Of a stretch of DNA of 23,061 nucleotides, positions 1 through 7,386 are shown in pieces (the stretch's first letter is position 1; each line of letters opens with the position of its first letter). Source of the DNA: a virus; IMG/VR virus record IMGVR_UViG_3300013006_000133, positions 1 through 23,061 of that record; one strand, written 5' to 3'. The translations under genes and the position numbers were made by a program. The notes under the pieces are model-generated. The model ran no database searches. It saw only the letters and a list, made by a program, of their open reading frames with translations, and was not told the DNA's origin.

Positions 1-3000
1 AGTGTCAAGGTGTATGTGTGTGGCAACATCGCCACCACGCACTCGAATATATTGTAAATTGCCCACGCTTTCTGTGCCCGGAGCCAGGTACAGGCCACTG
101 CTGCCAACTTGATCACCAGTGCCCACAACAGCTTGATCGTTAAAGGTCACATTGCCGGTGTTGGCACTGCCGCCACCAATTGATACCGGTGTACCGTTGG
201 CATAATTGACAGCAAAGGTATTACCTGGCAATGTTAGATTACCCGTTGTGCCAAACATCCACTGTGCTGTGTTGCCCACATAGTCTGAAGCGTTGATTAC
301 AATGTTGCCGGTGTTGGCCAACTGTATATACTTGAGATCATCGCCAATAAACTGATTGTAGTATTGATTATTGCCAGTGTCAAAATGTATATGAGTGGGT
401 TCGTCCAGGATATTTCCACGCACTCGCAAATACATATTGGCGTCTGCACTAGAACTGCTTGGTGCAAGATACAATCCACTGATGAGATTGCTGGTGCCCG
501 TGCCTATCACTATCTCGTCTCTGAATGTTATATTGCCGGTTACTCGGTTACCGTTGGCATAGTTTATTGCAATAATATTACCAGGCAGGGTCAGGTTGCC
601 GGCGGCACCAAAGGTCCAGTTGGATTCAATAAAGTTGTTGTTGCCTTGATTGGCCTGATCATTGTATTGGGTGATAACAAATGTGCCACCGGTGCCTCCA
701 GACACAGTAATAACATCACCATCGACGTATCCTGTGCCTGGATCTACTACATCGGCATTTGTTAATTGGTTACTCAATCCATAGCCTATGCCCACAGTCA
801 TTCCTGTGCCTGAACCGCCAGTGGTTGCCTTCAAAGCACTTCCAGTATCATATCCACTGCCGCCAGTGAGTATGGTACAAATATTAAATTGTCCGCCGGC
901 TGTTAAGGTCAACCCTTCTAGATTGATCAATCTGCCATCTGTAGCAAAGGTCCAAACTTGTGGTGTTCCGTTGCTGGCCTGTATAGATACATTGCCATCA
1001 ACATTAACAGTGACATTTGCATAATCATCAGTACCAAGAATGACACTTTCACCGTTGCCAGCAATGTGAATATCTGGACCTGTGGTCAGATAGATGTCCA
1101 AGTATGCGTCAGCATTAGCAGGATCTGGCTGTAAACGTAAGTTACCATCACCGATTATGTTGACATTATTGAATGTGACATTGCCTGTGTTGCCGCCGCC
1201 ACCGGCAGTATCATATGTAATCTCACCAGTAGATGCGTCATAATACATTGCATTTGCTGTATTGGCTTGTCTTACTGGTTTCACTGTGAATGTGTTGGCA
1301 GTGGTTTGCTCCAGTACTGAACCTGTGGCGTTCAATATGATTGAGTTGTTGGCTTGATTGGAGTTGCCGGCCCCGTAGCCCACGGCCACTGCGTATTGGC
1401 CTTGTGTGTCTCGTCCAGCCCCATCACCCACAGCCACTGCTGAGTCGCCTTGTGTGTTGTAACCAGCATTTTCGCCAATGGCCACTGCCGAGTTGCCTTG
1501 ACTGATGTTACCAGCCTCAAAACCAATGGCCACGCCATAGATGCCTTGATTGGTGTTGCCAGCGTTGACACCAAATGCCACTGCATCTCCAGCAGTATCT
1601 CGAATCACTGCACCGTTTGTGAGTGTGATCTTGCCAGTACTAATGTTGCCACTGGTGATGTTGCCTGTGGCTGAGATCAAACCATTTGTTAATATGTTAC
1701 CACCAGTGATGTTGCCAGAGGAGGGCTCAACAGTAGCATAGTTTACATACTTTATGACGCCATCATAAGTCATTATGCTCATGGCACCGTTGGAGGTGAT
1801 GTCTTGTGTGACTGTGGGAGCCGGCAAACTGGTCAATTCACTGCCGTTGCCTTTGATGTAAGCACCCGAAACATTGGCAGTGGTTGTGATATTGCCTGTT
1901 CCACTGATCACATTGCTACCTAGATTACTCAACAATGTTGTGACATTCGAGTTACTGTAACTGGCAGGTAATCCAGTCAGTTGACTACCATCACCAATGA
2001 AATAATCCGCAGTGACGTTGCCTTGAGTCTCTATGTCCCCGATCACATTGAGTCCGTCTTGGATGGTCACAAACGAACTGTCATCACTGCTGATGTCATT
2101 GGTAATGATAGTGGATGCAGTGACAGTGCCATCTGTGCTGATCACCAAAGGAATGGTACTTGCTGTTCTGTTCCGGATACTGAAGGCGTTGCTGCCATTG
2201 CCCAGGATACCAAAGTCCCATTGTTGGGTTGCATTTGCTTGGTCCTGAACTGACAGGTAAGCACTACGTGGCGTATTATAAAAAACATTGTCTGCATATC
2301 CAGTTATTTGTATAGCAGGTCCTGCAACAATGCCAAAGTCTGTACTTTCTACTCTGGGAGCGAGAACCTGTAGGTAAGGTGAGTAGTCAACACGTTGTTG
2401 ATATGCGTCAGTACCATCCAAGGTGGGCATGCCATTGCTGTCAAACTGTAGTGTGCTATAGGTATCACCCGGAGTACCACCTTGATTACTAAAACTACCC
2501 AGCCAGTTTACTTGTATGTCTCCAGAGGTTCCAGCGGCAGGTATGTTGGTTAGTTGGCTACCATCGCCTAAAAAGTATCCAGCAGTAACATCACCAGCTG
2601 TGACATTGCCTGTGGTTGCAATTGTATTACTACCAAAATCTGCCAGCAAGGCTACAACATTTGAGTCGTTATATGTTGTTGTTGCTACAATACCAGTTAA
2701 CTGGCTGCCGTTACCATAAACATAATTTGCATACACATTTCCATCAATTACTAATTCATGAGTTTGTGGATAATAACTCAGTCGTGCATCTCCAGCAAAG
2801 TTGCCATCAAGATTAAATTGTACCTGGTTATTTGATCCGCCAGGCGTACCATTTCCAGGCACAGCAGTAGATATGACATTGTTTGTGACATACGTTTGTT
2901 CTTCTAGGGTAAGGTATACGTTTGCGCCCCTAAATGCAACGCCTCGATCCACTAGACTATTAACACCAGCAACACCAGTGGCATAGATTGAAGTATTTGT

Positions 3001-3162
3001 ATCAACTTCGCTAATGAGTGCGCTGCCACCGGTAGGGGTAGCAGGAACAAAATCAGCAGTAGATGTCACTGCCGAAGTTTTTGTAGTATTAGTGACTGTG
3101 CTGTTGGTTGGCGTTCCGGGATACGGAGAATCAACAGCGGCAGGTTTTTTTATAATGGTCAT
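1..3162 (-). CDS. Large fiber-like structural protein, C-terminus beyond window
   Basis: The frame is open from ATG at 3162 to base 1 (1054 codons) with no stop, so the gene is cut by the left window edge. The protein starts MTIIKKPAAVDSPYPG and is rich in Gly, Asn, Thr and Ser. It has recurrent blocks of the type GNVTAxYFxGDGSQLTxLP (at about residues 130, 190, 370 and 420), and a YadA-head-like stretch at about residues 526-606 with five 16-residue units of the form VAIGxxAGxxxQGxSA. Such low-complexity beta repeats are typical of phage tail-fiber, whisker or other adhesive trimeric proteins, so a trimeric receptor-binding or fiber role is inferred. AAGGG lies about 9 nt before the ATG. It lies downstream of gp23 but is separated from it by a terminator and has its own late-promoter-like motif. 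The exact T4 equivalent (gp12, gp34-37 or wac) cannot be decided without the C-terminus. Confidence 0.8.
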   Translation of the reverse strand, partial: MTIIKKPAAVDSPYPGTPTNSTVTNTTKTSAVTSTADFVPATPTGGSALISEVDTNTSIYATGVAGVNSLVDRGVAFRGANVYLTLEEQTYVTNNVISTAVPGNGTPGGSNNQVQFNLDGNFAGDARLSYYPQTHELVIDGNVYANYVYGNGSQLTGIVATTTYNDSNVVALLADFGSNTIATTGNVTAGDVTAGYFLGDGSQLTNIPAAGTSGDIQVNWLGSFSNQGGTPGDTYSTLQFDSNGMPTLDGTDAYQQRVDYSPYLQVLAPRVESTDFGIVAGPAIQITGYADNVFYNTPRSAYLSVQDQANATQQWDFGILGNGSNAFSIRNRTASTIPLVISTDGTVTASTIITNDISSDDSSFVTIQDGLNVIGDIETQGNVTADYFIGDGSQLTGLPASYSNSNVTTLLSNLGSNVISGTGNITTTANVSGAYIKGNGSELTSLPAPTVTQDITSNGAMSIMTYDGVIKYVNYATVEPSSGNITGGNILTNGLISATGNITSGNISTGKITLTNGAVIRDTAGDAVAFGVNAGNTNQGIYGVAIGFEAGNISQGNSAVAIGENAGYNTQGDSAVAVGDGAGRDTQGQYAVAVGYGAGNSNQANNSIILNATGSVLEQTTANTFTVKPVRQANTANAMYYDASTGEITYDTAGGGGNTGNVTFNNVNIIGDGNLRLQPDPANADAYLDIYLTTGPDIHIAGNGESVILGTDDYANVTVNVDGNVSIQASNGTPQVWTFATDGRLINLEGLTLTAGGQFNICTILTGGSGYDTGSALKATTGGSGTGMTVGIGYGLSNQLTNADVVDPGTGYVDGDVITVSGGTGGTFVITQYNDQANQGNNNFIESNWTFGAAGNLTLPGNIIAINYANGNRVTGNITFRDEIVIGTGTSNLISGLYLAPSSSSADANMYLRVRGNILDEPTHIHFDTGNNQYYNQFIGDDLKYIQLANTGNIVINASDYVGNTAQWMFGTTGNLTLPGNTFAVNYANGTPVSIGGGSANTGNVTFNDQAVVGTGDQVGSSGLYLAPGTESVGNLQYIRVRGGDVATHIHLDT
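1345..1590 (-). repeat. Five 48-bp units encoding YadA-head-like repeats
   Basis: On the plus strand the anchor 'gccac' recurs at 1385, 1433, 1481, 1529 and 1577, an exact 48-bp period. Each unit encodes 16 residues of the pattern (A)VA(I/V)GxxAGxxxQGxS. This pattern is known from the beta-roll heads of trimeric autotransporter adhesins (YadA/Hep_Hag type). The units differ at the DNA level, so the array is old and held by protein selection. Confidence 0.8.
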
Positions 3163-3181
3163 ATAGCTTGGCCCTTTTCAA

Positions 3182-3189
3182 TATTTACC
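3182..3189 (-). promoter_or_regulatory. Candidate late promoter (GGTAAATA) for the fiber-like gene
   Basis: The minus strand reads TTTCGGTAAATATTG. GGTAAATA differs from the T4 late consensus TATAAATA at two positions. With T4 spacing (octamer ending at -6) transcription would start near 3176, leaving a 14-nt leader that contains AAGGG. The same 13-mer occurs before the tape-measure gene. Confidence 0.5.
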
Positions 3190-3216
3190 GAAACTACAGT
3201 AAAAAATTATGCCAAC

Positions 3217-3245
3217 AAAAAACCCGCCAAAGCGGGTTTTTGTTT
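3217..3245 (-). terminator. Rho-independent terminator after gp23
   Basis: A 9-bp stem (3219-3227 with 3232-3240; core CCCGC/GCGGG) has a 4-nt loop. On the minus strand it runs into TTTTTT. It lies 17 bp or more past the gp23 stop, and separates the abundant capsid transcript from the fiber-like gene. On the plus strand it also ends in T-rich sequence (GGGTTTTTGTTTTG), so it may work in both directions. Confidence 0.85.
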
Positions 3246-3261
3246 TGAGTGCAATCTCTGA

Positions 3262-4479
3262 TTAAGAGAAAGACAAATTGCTCACGGCAATTTCCCCTAC
3301 ATAATCGCCCGCATTACCGAAAGATGATGCAGTGTTTGTCAATTCGATGTAGCCATAACGTGTCATGAATGACACGACTGGTTCGAATGTTGATGGATCC
3401 AGAACAACACCACTGCTCATCAAAGGAATGTATGGGCAGTAGAATGCGGCTGCGTCAGCTTCTGAAGAACCTTTGTAACCAACCAACACAGGTGTTGAGT
3501 CAGATGCATAAGAGTCAACGAACACACGCATAGCGCCGTTCAATGTACCAACGAACTTGGTGTTTGTAGGTGCTTCAAAAGTACCTTCTGTTGTGCGAGC
3601 AAAAGCACTAGTAGTTGCAGATTGCAACACTGTCAAGCTAGCAGGAGAAACAACAGCCCAGTTACCTGCGCCACGACGTGTACGTTGGGCGATCAAGTTA
3701 GCAACACGGTTAACTAGAACTGCCAAAGCGGCATGTTCGTCACCAACAAATGTAGCTGTACCAGAAACGGTAGCTTGGTTGTATGTGAACTCAGTCTGAG
3801 CCAGTGATCGCAAGCTCAAGAGAATCTCTTGGTCAATCTCAGCTGTGATCTCTTGAGCCAATGCTGCCATGATTTCGGCTTCTACGTCAATACCATGCAT
3901 AGCTTGTGCGTCTTGAGCAGCTTCAAATGTCCAACGAGCTTGCAACTTACGTGTTTTAGCTTCAACAGCTTGCTTCAAGATTTGAACAGAGATCTGACGA
4001 CCGCCGTTACCTTCCATGGTAGCTGTTGGGCTACCAGCATAACCTTGAGCGGCAGTTTGTGTTGTGGCAATGTTGTCAGCACCACGAGCGCCTGCAGAGT
4101 ATGCAACAGCGATCTTGAATGGTGACAATGCTTCTTCACCAGCAACTACGCTAGTAGCGGCTGCTGTTTGGTCAGTCATTGTTGATGCATAACGCACACG
4201 TAGAGTGTGAATCTGACCAACTGGGCCAGTCATTGGCTGAACACCAACAATTTCGTTAGCAATAACTGTGGGCATCACACGTCGAATCACGGGAAGAATC
4301 ACGCGGTTCAATGTAGCAATGTTACCAGATACTGTAGAGCCAGCAGATGCGTTCTCTTTCAAGTACTTGCGAGTGTTTTCTAAAATAACACTCATTGAGT
4401 TGCGACGGTTGCCCTTAAGGCCTTCCATAAGGGCTTCTTTGGTCTCGTCCCAACGGCTTTCTAATAGTTCTTGTGACAT
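3262..4479 (-). CDS. 23: Major capsid protein gp23
   Basis: A 405-aa T4-type major head protein that builds the hexamers of the capsid shell. Recognised from the C-terminal block YCPYIPLMSSGVVLDPSTF followed by SFMTRYGYIEL, and from the N-terminal RKYLKENASAGSTVSG region. T4 gp23 is 521 aa, so this is a compact version. T4-type prohead protease cuts after (I/L)xE; ILE (residues 32-34) and LKE (40-42) are candidate sites for removal of the N-terminal peptide, LKE/N being the one next to the flexible segment. The start is supported by AGGAG (4486-4490) 6 nt upstream of the ATG. It follows gp20-gp21-gp22 in the conserved head-gene order and is closed by a strong terminator. I see no gp24-like vertex paralogue in the window. 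Confidence 0.97.
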   Translation of the reverse strand: MSQELLESRWDETKEALMEGLKGNRRNSMSVILENTRKYLKENASAGSTVSGNIATLNRVILPVIRRVMPTVIANEIVGVQPMTGPVGQIHTLRVRYASTMTDQTAAATSVVAGEEALSPFKIAVAYSAGARGADNIATTQTAAQGYAGSPTATMEGNGGRQISVQILKQAVEAKTRKLQARWTFEAAQDAQAMHGIDVEAEIMAALAQEITAEIDQEILLSLRSLAQTEFTYNQATVSGTATFVGDEHAALAVLVNRVANLIAQRTRRGAGNWAVVSPASLTVLQSATTSAFARTTEGTFEAPTNTKFVGTLNGAMRVFVDSYASDSTPVLVGYKGSSEADAAAFYCPYIPLMSSGVVLDPSTFEPVVSFMTRYGYIELTNTASSFGNAGDYVGEIAVSNLSFS

Positions 4480-4500
4480 TTAAGTCTCCTCTGTTACTAT

Positions 4501-4508
4501 ATTTTATA
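4501..4508 (-). promoter_or_regulatory. Candidate late promoter (TATAAAAT) for gp23
   Basis: TATAAAAT on the minus strand overlaps the gp22 stop codon. It is close to TATAAATA and, with T4 late spacing, predicts a start near 4495 and a 16-nt leader carrying the AGGAG site. A separate promoter for gp23 would fit the high copy number of the capsid protein. Confidence 0.5.
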
Positions 4509-5592
4509 GACCAGCCAGGCGTTTGATGTCAATCACATTACTGCGATCTTCTTCTTGCGCGGCTGGCACGGTTTTATCACCAGTTACAACACTTACGCTT
4601 TCACTAATTGCCTTGCGGGCTTTTGGTGAGGCGGCTGCGAGTACAGCTGGTAGATACTTCTCGTATGCGTTTTTCAGACGAGACGTCTGTACGCTCTCTA
4701 AGAGATCTTTCATAACAACTTGCTTTTCTCTGTTTAATGGAGATAGCAATTCTTCCATGACCGCACTGCGTTCATTGGATTCTTGTATACGACGGATTTC
4801 TTGATCTTTAGACTCCACAAGGGTTTTGGCCCTCTGGACGATCTTGGTGGCTTCACTTAGTTTCTGATCTTTACTAGCTAGTGCTTGTTTCAATTCACGC
4901 ACAACTTTGTTTTCACTTAGGTGTGTGTGGTTGAATTCAGCGGCATAAGCTTCAAAAATCTTACGTCCAAAGTTGTTCTCGCGAGCAACTTGAATGTCTT
5001 CTTTAAGCTGAGTGAGTTCTTGCTTGAGATGGCCGGTAACAGCCTTGTTCATTCTCTCAGCACTTTCTTTAACAAAACGTGCTTTGAGATTCTCTAGTTT
5101 ATTTCGGGCTTCGCTTACCAAACGAACTTTAGTTTCCACTAAGTCACGCTTGTCTTGAGCAAATTCCTGGATCTCTTCCGCAAGTGCTCGCACAACAAAT
5201 TCCTCTAATTTAGAGAGACTTTCATTGTGTTGCTTGCGGTCTTTACGCAGTTCGCCAATTTCTTCAGCCAATTTAGTAACCATAAAGTCATTAAATTTTG
5301 TAGATGATTCTTTCATCTTGGCTTGGAACTTAACGCGATCTTCAGCAAGTGATTGCTTTTCAGCAGTTACTTGTTGAATCTCAGCAGTGAGACCTTCTGT
5401 TACCATGCGATCTAGGGCTTCCACCATTGTTGATTTGTCATGCTCGTATCGTTGTGCAAACTCTTCGCGGAGTTCTGCACGGACTTGCTCACGAGCCTCG
5501 TTTAGCTTTGATTCCCACGCTTCGTTGAGTTCACGGCTAACATCTTCGTTGATTAGTCCAGAGTCGAGCAGGGGTTTAATAGCATCAAACAT
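4504..5592 (-). CDS. 22: Prohead core scaffold protein gp22
   Basis: A 362-aa highly charged, largely alpha-helical protein. Nearly the whole of residues 15-290 is Glu/Lys/Arg/Gln/Leu-rich and predicted coiled coil. It fits the major scaffold of the T4 prohead, which assembles inside the shell and is destroyed by the gp21 protease. Identification rests on composition plus its place between gp21 and gp23. The N-terminus (MFDAIKPLLDSGLINEDV) looks like the family start, and AAGGAG lies 9 nt upstream of the ATG. Several LxE/IxE tripeptides offer protease sites. T4 gp22 is 269 aa, so this version is longer. Confidence 0.9.
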   Translation of the reverse strand: MFDAIKPLLDSGLINEDVSRELNEAWESKLNEAREQVRAELREEFAQRYEHDKSTMVEALDRMVTEGLTAEIQQVTAEKQSLAEDRVKFQAKMKESSTKFNDFMVTKLAEEIGELRKDRKQHNESLSKLEEFVVRALAEEIQEFAQDKRDLVETKVRLVSEARNKLENLKARFVKESAERMNKAVTGHLKQELTQLKEDIQVARENNFGRKIFEAYAAEFNHTHLSENKVVRELKQALASKDQKLSEATKIVQRAKTLVESKDQEIRRIQESNERSAVMEELLSPLNREKQVVMKDLLESVQTSRLKNAYEKYLPAVLAAASPKARKAISESVSVVTGDKTVPAAQEEDRSNVIDIKRLAGL

Positions 5593-5604
5593 GCCTGGTT
5601 CTCC

Positions 5605-6231
5605 TTAGATTTTGAGATCTTTGATGAGCTTCATTACTTCACTCTTCAAATATCTCTGTACTTTGTTGTCTTTACCAGCGTCTCGTGCCATCTCAAAAAC
5701 CTTGTGACCATTTTTCATGTTCATCAAACCTTCGTAGATAGCCTTGGGATATGCATTGGGTGCACTGGGTTGGGCAACAATGTCGACAGTGACTATTTCA
5801 AAATCACTGACGTGTCCATTAGCGTCGTTCACGTTCCCGGAACCACGACTTGAAACTCCTAGTTTCACACCCGATTCCAACATAGTCTTAACCAGTTGGC
5901 CCATAGGGGTGGGTAGAATCTTTAACTTACCATAACCATTGGGACCGTCCATCCACATGTTGATAATGAGGTGGCTCACTCGATCTAGGTTAATTTTAAG
6001 ATCATCCGGGTGATCTACTTCACCCATAACTGAATAACCTTCTATAATTTGTTCGTTTAGTGTGGCCACTGCACGTTCAATTTCATTCACAGGGTACACA
6101 CGTTCGTTGGCGTTTTTGACACCGCCTTGAATGCAGATGCCCTTCATAAAGAGGTCCTTACCTTCACCAGAACCCTCGACAATCATGCCGGCCTGGTTGA
6201 AGGTAAGATTTTCTCTAAGGTAAAGAGCCAT
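5605..6231 (-). CDS. 21: Prohead core protease gp21
   Basis: A 208-aa serine protease of the T4 gp21 (U9, herpes-assemblin-like) family. It matures the prohead by cleaving scaffold and the gp23 N-terminus. Visible catalytic landmarks are H74 in GEVDHPDD and S127/S128 in LGVSSRGSG, followed by the conserved TVDIVAQPSAPNA segment near residues 148-160. AAGGA lies about 10 nt before the ATG. Its stop is 12 bp before the gp22 start, so the two are co-translated. Length is close to T4 gp21 (212 aa). No inactivating change seen. Confidence 0.96.
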   Translation of the reverse strand: MALYLRENLTFNQAGMIVEGSGEGKDLFMKGICIQGGVKNANERVYPVNEIERAVATLNEQIIEGYSVMGEVDHPDDLKINLDRVSHLIINMWMDGPNGYGKLKILPTPMGQLVKTMLESGVKLGVSSRGSGNVNDANGHVSDFEIVTVDIVAQPSAPNAYPKAIYEGLMNMKNGHKVFEMARDAGKDNKVQRYLKSEVMKLIKDLKI

Positions 6232-6244
6232 TTACCTGTAGTCC

Positions 6245-7048
6245 TTAGTGTGTAACAGACTTAGTGTTAACGCCGGTAGCTTGTGCCAAGTGTGGCTTGG
6301 TAGCTGGGCTTAACTTTACACTGCCTTGAGCGGGAGTGTTTTGCACTTTACCGATCAATTCTTTTGTAGTTGGGGCTGGACGTCCATTACCACCGTCGCC
6401 TGTGGCATGCACTGGCTTGGCCATTGCACCACGTGCACCGCTATTGGCAGCAACTGGGCTTTTACTAGAAACGCCTGGGTTGCTAGGTGCAGAAACTGTT
6501 TTCAAAGTGATGTTTTCGTTGAACATGCTTTCAGTTTCAAACTCATCGTCTGCAACTTCTGCACCAGTCATGTCGTCACCAAATTCGTCACCAGATACTT
6601 CATCTTCGCCGGGCATGTTGCCCTGATCTTCGCCGCCCATTAGGTCTTCGAATTCAGCCATCAATTCATCTAGCTTGTCTTCTAGATCAACAACACGGTC
6701 TTCTAGACCGCCTTCATCGTGTTCATCTTCCATGTCATGTGTTAGGTCAGCGCCGGCTTCTTCTGCGCCATCATCAAACTCAACATCAGACTCTTCTTCT
6801 GACATTCCTTGTTCTTCGGCTTCTACGTCGTCAATCAAATCATCAGACTGATCACCGCCCAGCATGCCTTCTTCGATTGATTCTTCTCCCTCGTCGGCAG
6901 ATTCATCAATTGATTCTTCGTCATCCTCTTCCATCATTGTTTCATAAATGGCGCGACTTTTTTCCACTACTATTTCGTGGAATAGTTCTTTAGCTTTTGC
7001 TTCTTCATCGTTGATCACGTATTCGATCAATTGTTCAAATTTGTTCAT
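6245..7048 (-). CDS. Acidic prohead-core-like protein
   Basis: A 267-aa protein starting MNKFEQLIEYVINDEEAKAK. The start is set at ATG 7048, because TTGGAGGGACTCATG gives it a near-perfect Shine-Dalgarno site; the frame itself extends 12 bp further to a TTG. Residues about 40-175 are extremely Asp/Glu-rich (for example EEDDEESIDESADEGEE) with a short helical heptad stretch (VVDLEDKLDELMAEFEDLM). The C-terminal third is basic and Pro/Ser/Gly-rich. Its place between gp20 and gp21 is that of small prohead core proteins (gp67/gp68) in T4, and an acidic protein co-packed in the core is plausible. I do not recognise real sequence similarity, so function is inferred from position and charge. Confidence 0.8.
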   Translation of the reverse strand: MNKFEQLIEYVINDEEAKAKELFHEIVVEKSRAIYETMMEEDDEESIDESADEGEESIEEGMLGGDQSDDLIDDVEAEEQGMSEEESDVEFDDGAEEAGADLTHDMEDEHDEGGLEDRVVDLEDKLDELMAEFEDLMGGEDQGNMPGEDEVSGDEFGDDMTGAEVADDEFETESMFNENITLKTVSAPSNPGVSSKSPVAANSGARGAMAKPVHATGDGGNGRPAPTTKELIGKVQNTPAQGSVKLSPATKPHLAQATGVNTKSVTH

Positions 7049-7081
7049 GAGTCCCTCCAATGTAAATGGCTCTGTATAGTC

Positions 7082-7089
7082 TATTTACA
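7082..7089 (-). promoter_or_regulatory. Candidate late promoter (TGTAAATA)
   Basis: TGTAAATA on the minus strand lies in the 106-bp gap before the acidic core-like gene. With T4 late spacing it starts RNA near 7076, giving a 28-nt leader to the ATG at 7048. That is the same leader length predicted for the gp26 and tape-measure promoters. The gap also holds a small inverted repeat (around 7134-7153, TTTTGAC/GTCAAAA) just after the preceding stop. It lacks a T-tract, so it is not a clear terminator. Confidence 0.5.
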
Positions 7090-7154
7090 GATAATGCAAA
7101 TAAACATGTGTATTATGGAGGATTTTTACGTTTTTTTGACAGTTTTTGTCAAAA

Positions 7155-7373
7155 TCAAGCCATTGGCTGGGCTGGAGGTGCATATTGACGTTGCACTCGT
7201 TCTAATCGTTCTTTAAATTCAACTTGACGAACATCATTTAGTTGTCTCATCTTGTTTATTTGCTTGAGAGTAAGTTTTGTTTTGCGCAAGTCACCAAGGC
7301 GTGGTTGGCTATTATCTTGCGACAAATCTTGGTACGCAGACTTTTCCCGTTGGTATAGTTCAAACAAAATCAT
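7155..7373 (-). CDS. Small conserved head-module protein in gp67 position
   Basis: A 72-aa basic, helical protein (MILFELYQREKSAYQDLS...), with a KLTLKQINKMRQLNDVRQ segment in the middle and a Pro/Ala-rich tail. Small proteins of this size lie between portal and protease in T4-like phages. In T4 the equivalent slot holds the 80-aa core protein gp67. I infer a prohead-core role from position only; T4 gp67 is acidic, this one is not. The ATG is 8 bp past the gp20 stop and has no Shine-Dalgarno sequence. Translation therefore depends on coupling to gp20 or on a leaderless transcript from the late promoter directly upstream. Confidence 0.75.
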   Translation of the reverse strand: MILFELYQREKSAYQDLSQDNSQPRLGDLRKTKLTLKQINKMRQLNDVRQVEFKERLERVQRQYAPPAQPMA

Positions 7374-7378
7374 ACTGT

Positions 7379-7386
7379 TATTTATA
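7379..7386 (-). promoter_or_regulatory. Exact T4-type late promoter TATAAATA
   Basis: The perfect late octamer TATAAATA straddles the gp20 stop codon on the minus strand. With the octamer ending at -6, the predicted +1 is 7373, the A of the next gene's ATG. This is one of only two exact copies that I found in the window, and both lie at gene starts. Confidence 0.6.

Noticed and set aside
364-765. 133-codon open frame on the plus strand within the left 3 kb
   Set aside because: Antisense to the uninterrupted 1054-codon fiber-like frame, with no motif of its own.
2276-2285. TATAAAAA on the plus strand
   Set aside because: Lies in the middle of the fiber-like gene on its antisense strand, with no gene downstream on the plus strand.
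7134-7153. Inverted repeat TTTTGAC/GTCAAAA after the small core gene
   Set aside because: AT-rich stem followed by A rather than T on the transcribed strand; not a credible intrinsic terminator.
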